Source of the DNA: Viscum album
Lineage: Eukaryota; Streptophyta; Magnoliopsida; Santalales; Viscaceae
Length of the DNA: 64,000 bases
Assembly (NCBI GenBank): GCA_963277665.1
Contig: OY728123.1
Location: forward strand, 634,692,915-634,756,914
Reading direction: 5' to 3'
How positions within the stretch are numbered: the first letter of the stretch is position 1; each line of letters begins with the position of its first letter. Shown in pieces: positions 60,401 to 64,000 of the stretch. The notes beneath the pieces are model-generated. The model worked only from the letters and a program-made list of their open reading frames with translations. It ran no database searches and was not told the origin of the DNA. Made by a program: the position numbers and the translations under genes.

Positions 60401-61080
60401 TGGAAAATGGATATCATACGAGTCATAGTATGATGGAATCCCATAATGTCATAGGACGTGTTTTGATGAAAAGTGATTGTTAGGATTTAAACAAACATGA
60501 ATCAAATTAAATACATTGTGCTTATAAGGTATTTATCCTAATAGTTGCTTAAGATATTACCTAAATCCCTAATATAGAAATGATGTACTCATGTATTAGA
60601 CTACATTTCTATACAAGGGTTCACATCTCTATTAGGGATAGTGGGAGCGGAAATGACTTGGATTTAGTCAACGCTCAAGATACCCAAATGGTTGTCATAG
60701 GGAACAAGTTCCACAAGTACATGTGGAATAGGCATGTTCCAGAGACACATACTGCATAGGAAGAATGGAACTATGGTGATGGTTTTATATTCACCATGGC
60801 CGGTGATATATTATTCATTAAGAATAATAAATCCTACAAGTAAGCAGTATATGGAATCATGCTAAGATTGACAAGATCAACTAAAATTCAATAATAGATT
60901 CCTTGTATCAAATTGCAAGGGGGCTTATAAATTGAATATTGAGGTGGGTATTCAAATGAAATGATACATGGATGGTACAATTATGGTACCAATAAGGCAC
61001 GATTGGTTATACCAAGTTGATATGCCTAAATCTATTAGAATTTTACCTATCATAGCTAAACTTCAACGATCATTTTATTG
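57402..61080 (+). pseudogene. Decayed Copia 5' coding half (gag to integrase expected), not resolved
   Basis: By position this should hold gag, protease and integrase of the Copia element, but decay is heavy. The longest open stretch (58311-58499, 62 codons, starting MGANQPQLSVPL) has no motif I can assign. No integrase HHCC or DDE block was recovered. The region is AT-rich with many stops in all frames. The call rests only on flanking LTRs and on downstream RT and RNase H. Confidence 0.35.
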
Positions 61081-61084
61081 GTAA

Positions 61085-61270
61085 TTGGATGTCAAGATCA
61101 GTTTTCGTGGAAGGTGTCTATACGACGCAACTAGAAAGAGATGATGTCACCAATGATTCCAATAAGGTTTGGTATTTGATGAAATCTAGTTTTGGATTAA
61201 TGTAAGAAACAATATCATAGAGCATTCATTATATAAGAATCTTTTTTTGTGTCTACCAAAGGTTATTGGG
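61085..61270 (+). pseudogene. Copia reverse transcriptase fragment
   Basis: At about 61088-61120 the plus strand reads DVKISFRGR, matching the Copia block DVKTAFLNG. After a frame change it reads EGVYTTQLE, a spacer, then NKVWYLMKSSFGLM and a stop. This matches the EEVYM.QPEGF and NKVCKLKKSIYGLKQ blocks that are diagnostic for Ty1/Copia RT. Stops and frame changes show it is dead. The YVDD active site was not found. Confidence 0.8.
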
Positions 61271-61384
61271 AGCGTCAATGCTTTCCAAATGAAATATGTT
61301 TGGAAACATATGGAAAACATATTTTGATCTTATAGTTAGATAAGATCAGGTTAAGAACAATTATCCAATGATTGACTTCATGTA

Positions 61385-61960
61385 GGAACATAATTTCTAG
61401 GGAACATGATTCACTAAGGTAGATCCAAAGGATGATTGGTCCAAGCCAATCATACATATAGTAACATTGTATTGAAAATTACAAGTTGGAACAATTCAAG
61501 TTCAGAATTGTTGCCTATGTCACATGGCTTAATCTCTCCAGGTTAACATGTTCGGAGCATGTGTAGAGATTAAATTTTTGAATTGACACCATATGCGTTA
61601 GTGATGGGTCAATCACATATACCATAATATGTACAATAATTGATACTTCCAGGATAAAATTTATTATAGGCAGATATCGATTATTTCCAGGAGCACTGCA
61701 AGTGATGCAGTCAGAACTATCATATTGTACATCGACAAGTATAAATGATATGTACCTGGAATATGGAGAGGAAGGTATTCTAGTTTTGGTGGGATACATA
61801 ATAGTAGTCCTTAGATCAATTCGATCTAGTATCACAGTTAGGCAATGGAGATGAGCGAGTCAAGATCGTAAAAGCTTGTGGTAGCCATAACTACAAATAC
61901 CGAGTATGTTGCAGCTTCTAAGGAACCTAAGAAGAAGTTATAAATCTCAATGTTTTTCCC
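61385..61960 (+). pseudogene. Copia RT C-terminus and RNase H fragment
   Basis: Near 61420-61535 the plus strand reads IQRMIGPSQSYI, and in another frame LPMSHGLIS, matching the Copia stretch around GLSQ..YI and LP.SHG. Near 61730-61780 YCTSTSINDMYLEYGEE parallels the ILKYL..TKD..L.YG segment. At about 61890-61940 TTNTEYVAASKEPKKKL matches the RNase H signature S.TEAEYVAASEA.KE. Frame changes and stops separate the pieces. The order is right for the 3' part of Copia pol. Confidence 0.8.
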
Positions 61961-63574
61961 AGTTCTTGGATTTTCACATAGTGAGAAAAGTATTATCATA
62001 ATGAGAATTATGATATTCTTACTATCCATGTTGTCAAGTTATGACAATGGAAAAACAAGTAATCTACTTTGGGATACCTTATCTTGAGATGATTTACTCA
62101 AGTCGATGAGGTTGAATATAGAAGATATGCCACGTGCCGAAAACATGGAAGGACCAATAGTTAAGGACATTACTCAGCAGAAGAATGGTATTTATCATGT
62201 GAGCAGCTAGCGAGATTAGTTAGAAAGTTGTCTCTAGTGCTAATGGGAGTTTTGAAATAGTGGGTTCCCTAGACAAACTATGTAGTACATTTGATAACCA
62301 TATCATGTGTATAGTTAGATATTCAGGATGATATCATACCATTATAGTTCATACTTTTCTGCATCCACTATAATAATGGTAATGTCCAAAGTTTAGTTGT
62401 CATGTCGAGAGGTTATAGCAGATAACATGCTATAATGAGAACCACGAGATACAATGACATTGATCTTAAATATATGTTCTATAGTCTAGATAAATCATAC
62501 TCACTAGAAATAGTAGCTATCTGACTATCAGGTGCTAGGGGCTCATAAGCATTGAGACTTCCTCTCATAATGTTTGCACTTGGTGATATCTAGTATTGAG
62601 ATCATGAGGACAGACCCACTAATAGGAACACCAAATGTCTTGGGTGTCATTGGTAGTTCCTATCTATGGACATGTGTAATGGTCTCCGGACATGATATGA
62701 TTATCAATGTATGTCATTTAATTACATAAATCTCATATAAGGTGAAAAACATGGTGAAAAAAAGTCGTGGTGTGGTTGTTTGTATCGGGTACATCATTTA
62801 TGGCATGTAATTGATTGAATGATCGAGAAAGGATTTGTCGCTTCCAAGTACAGGAAGATATATATTGGGCCTGGTTGATTAGGATGGTTGCACATTCAAT
62901 AAATCCATGTCCAGGGTAGTCAAAGGTAAGACCGTCTGGAAAAATCAACTAACAAAATAAAGGAATTAAAGAATGATGACACTAGTATGCATTCTTCTTT
63001 TTTGAGATATCGATGACGAATAGATTATATTACACAAACAATGTACATAGGAAGGTAGTCGTTTCATTGAATTTTACCTTATCTATTTAGGGGCCTTGAT
63101 GGGTTGCTAGACCCCGTTCTTGGTTGGTGAATGTTATTCACTACTATTGAGATAAGGGCCTAGAGGGTAACACACAACAGTGCTTTGAGAATCTTCCCTA
63201 TTCCAGTGAATAGGATAGTAGGACTTGGTGGGCCCCACCACGGGGTCCGGGTATTATCCATGTCTTATGGATCACCACGTAATAAATAAAATAATTTATT
63301 ATTCAAGTTTGGAATAATTCGTTGAGTTTATTTATAACATGTATTTACAAGTGATAAAGTAAATACATATATAAATATTAATTGGATAGATATTTATATC
63401 CTGTGTTCGTTTAATATTATCAGGAGGTGCGAATGGAGTTATACTCTTGTTTATCAGGTAATATATATTTATATATATTGCAGTTCAGTGATAAATAATA
63501 AATATTATTTATGGAATAATTTAATTTGTCATAAATAATTATTTATAATAAATATATAGTGAATGTTTAATACA
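61961..63574 (+). other. Copia 3' region up to second LTR copy
   Basis: No intact gene. The left part should hold the last codons of pol but nothing clear is readable. The part near 63085-63260 (GGGTTGCTAGACCCCG, then GTGGGCCCCACCACGGGG) is less AT-rich and has short inverted repeats. It may be untranslated region, or the start of a longer 3' LTR whose 5' partner is truncated at 46940. Confidence 0.4.
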
Positions 63575-64000
63575 TTTGGGCCAGGAACCCTTACCACGTA
63601 TTTTAGATATTCCCTATATATAGTAATAGAGAGGATCTCCCCTGTGTACTATTCATCCATTGGAATTGAGAGCCTCTCTCTCCTCACGAGTTCTAGAGAG
63701 AGAATCTCTCAAACTAGCATGTTCTACAAGTTCCGCCGTCACGGATGGAAGACGCTAGATTGTGGTGATCATCGCTGCGTCGAAGTGATCGTCAGAGTAC
63801 CTAACTAGTATCCGGATTTCAACGTACGACACACAAGTTGATTCAAGAGGCATGTGTGGATGATCTAGAGGGCTTTGACATCGGAGTCTTCATGCAACGG
63901 TCGCTGGATTCTTAAGACAAGCTTCTACACGTCAGATCCAAACGAGGTAAACGTTCTATTTAATTGTGTGCTCTGTTGAAATCACACGTGGTCCTCAGAC
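63575..64000 (+). mobile_element. Ty1/Copia 3' LTR copy, cut by the window end
   Basis: Follows 46940-47360 from GGAACCCTTACC through CCTCTCTCTCCTC, GCATGTTCTACAAGTTCCGC and GAGGTAAACGTTC. It is in the same orientation as the first copy, which fits a pair of LTRs around the Copia remnants. It continues past the window. Confidence 0.65.

Overview
The window looks like transposon-filled intergenic DNA from a large land-plant nuclear genome. I found no convincing ordinary host gene, no rRNA or tRNA gene and no bacterial-type operon. Nearly all recognisable sequence is LTR retrotransposon in layers of different age, many nested in one another. Plant origin is inferred from the element types (chromodomain Ty3/Gypsy with initiator-tRNA-Met primer sites, Ty1/Copia, LINE-type RNase H). 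Several LTRs are 2.6-3.5 kb. The species cannot be told from the sequence.

Layout. 1-5.5 kb is very AT-rich and unrecognised. 5.5-17.6 kb (copy A) and 17.64-43.79 kb (copy B, interrupted) are two diverged tandem copies of a block of about 12 kb. On the minus strand each holds a LINE-type RNase H fragment and a decayed Ty3/Gypsy element (LTR, gag, pol, LTR). Copy B was later split three times. A full-length Ty3/Gypsy element (G2, 24282-36358, target duplication ACTGA) entered its pol region. A solo LTR (G3, 38624-41270, target duplication TATCT) entered further along. A minus-strand LTR (G4, 43790-46939) entered its right LTR, and G4 is itself cut off at 46939.

From 46.94 kb to the window end lies an old Ty1/Copia element. 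Its 5' LTR copy is near 46940-47470, a second LTR copy begins near 63575 and runs off the window, and RT and RNase H fragments lie at 61.1-61.95 kb. Inside its 5' part sits a GC-rich, non-autonomous Ty3/Gypsy element (G5, 48567-57146, target duplication ATAGC). G5 has 3.3 kb LTRs and a gag pseudogene but no pol.

G2 is the only nearly intact element. One reading frame of about 4.5 kb carries gag, protease, RT, RNase H, integrase and a chromodomain-like tail, broken by four in-frame stops and no frameshift. At least two of the stops, probably three, fit C-to-T decay.

The most unusual signals are in the LTRs. The related families G2, G3 and G4 share an order of parts: TATA box, a CpG-rich motif repeated at about 185-199 bp, a cluster of perfect palindromes and small hairpins, then a block around TGAGCTCACCC. 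G3 has four tandem 16-nt hairpins, one with a compensating base-pair change. G5 has a separate array of GTAGGG...CCCTAC hairpin units. G3 also carries an intact 89-codon ORF with its own TATA box, in a segment G2 lacks.
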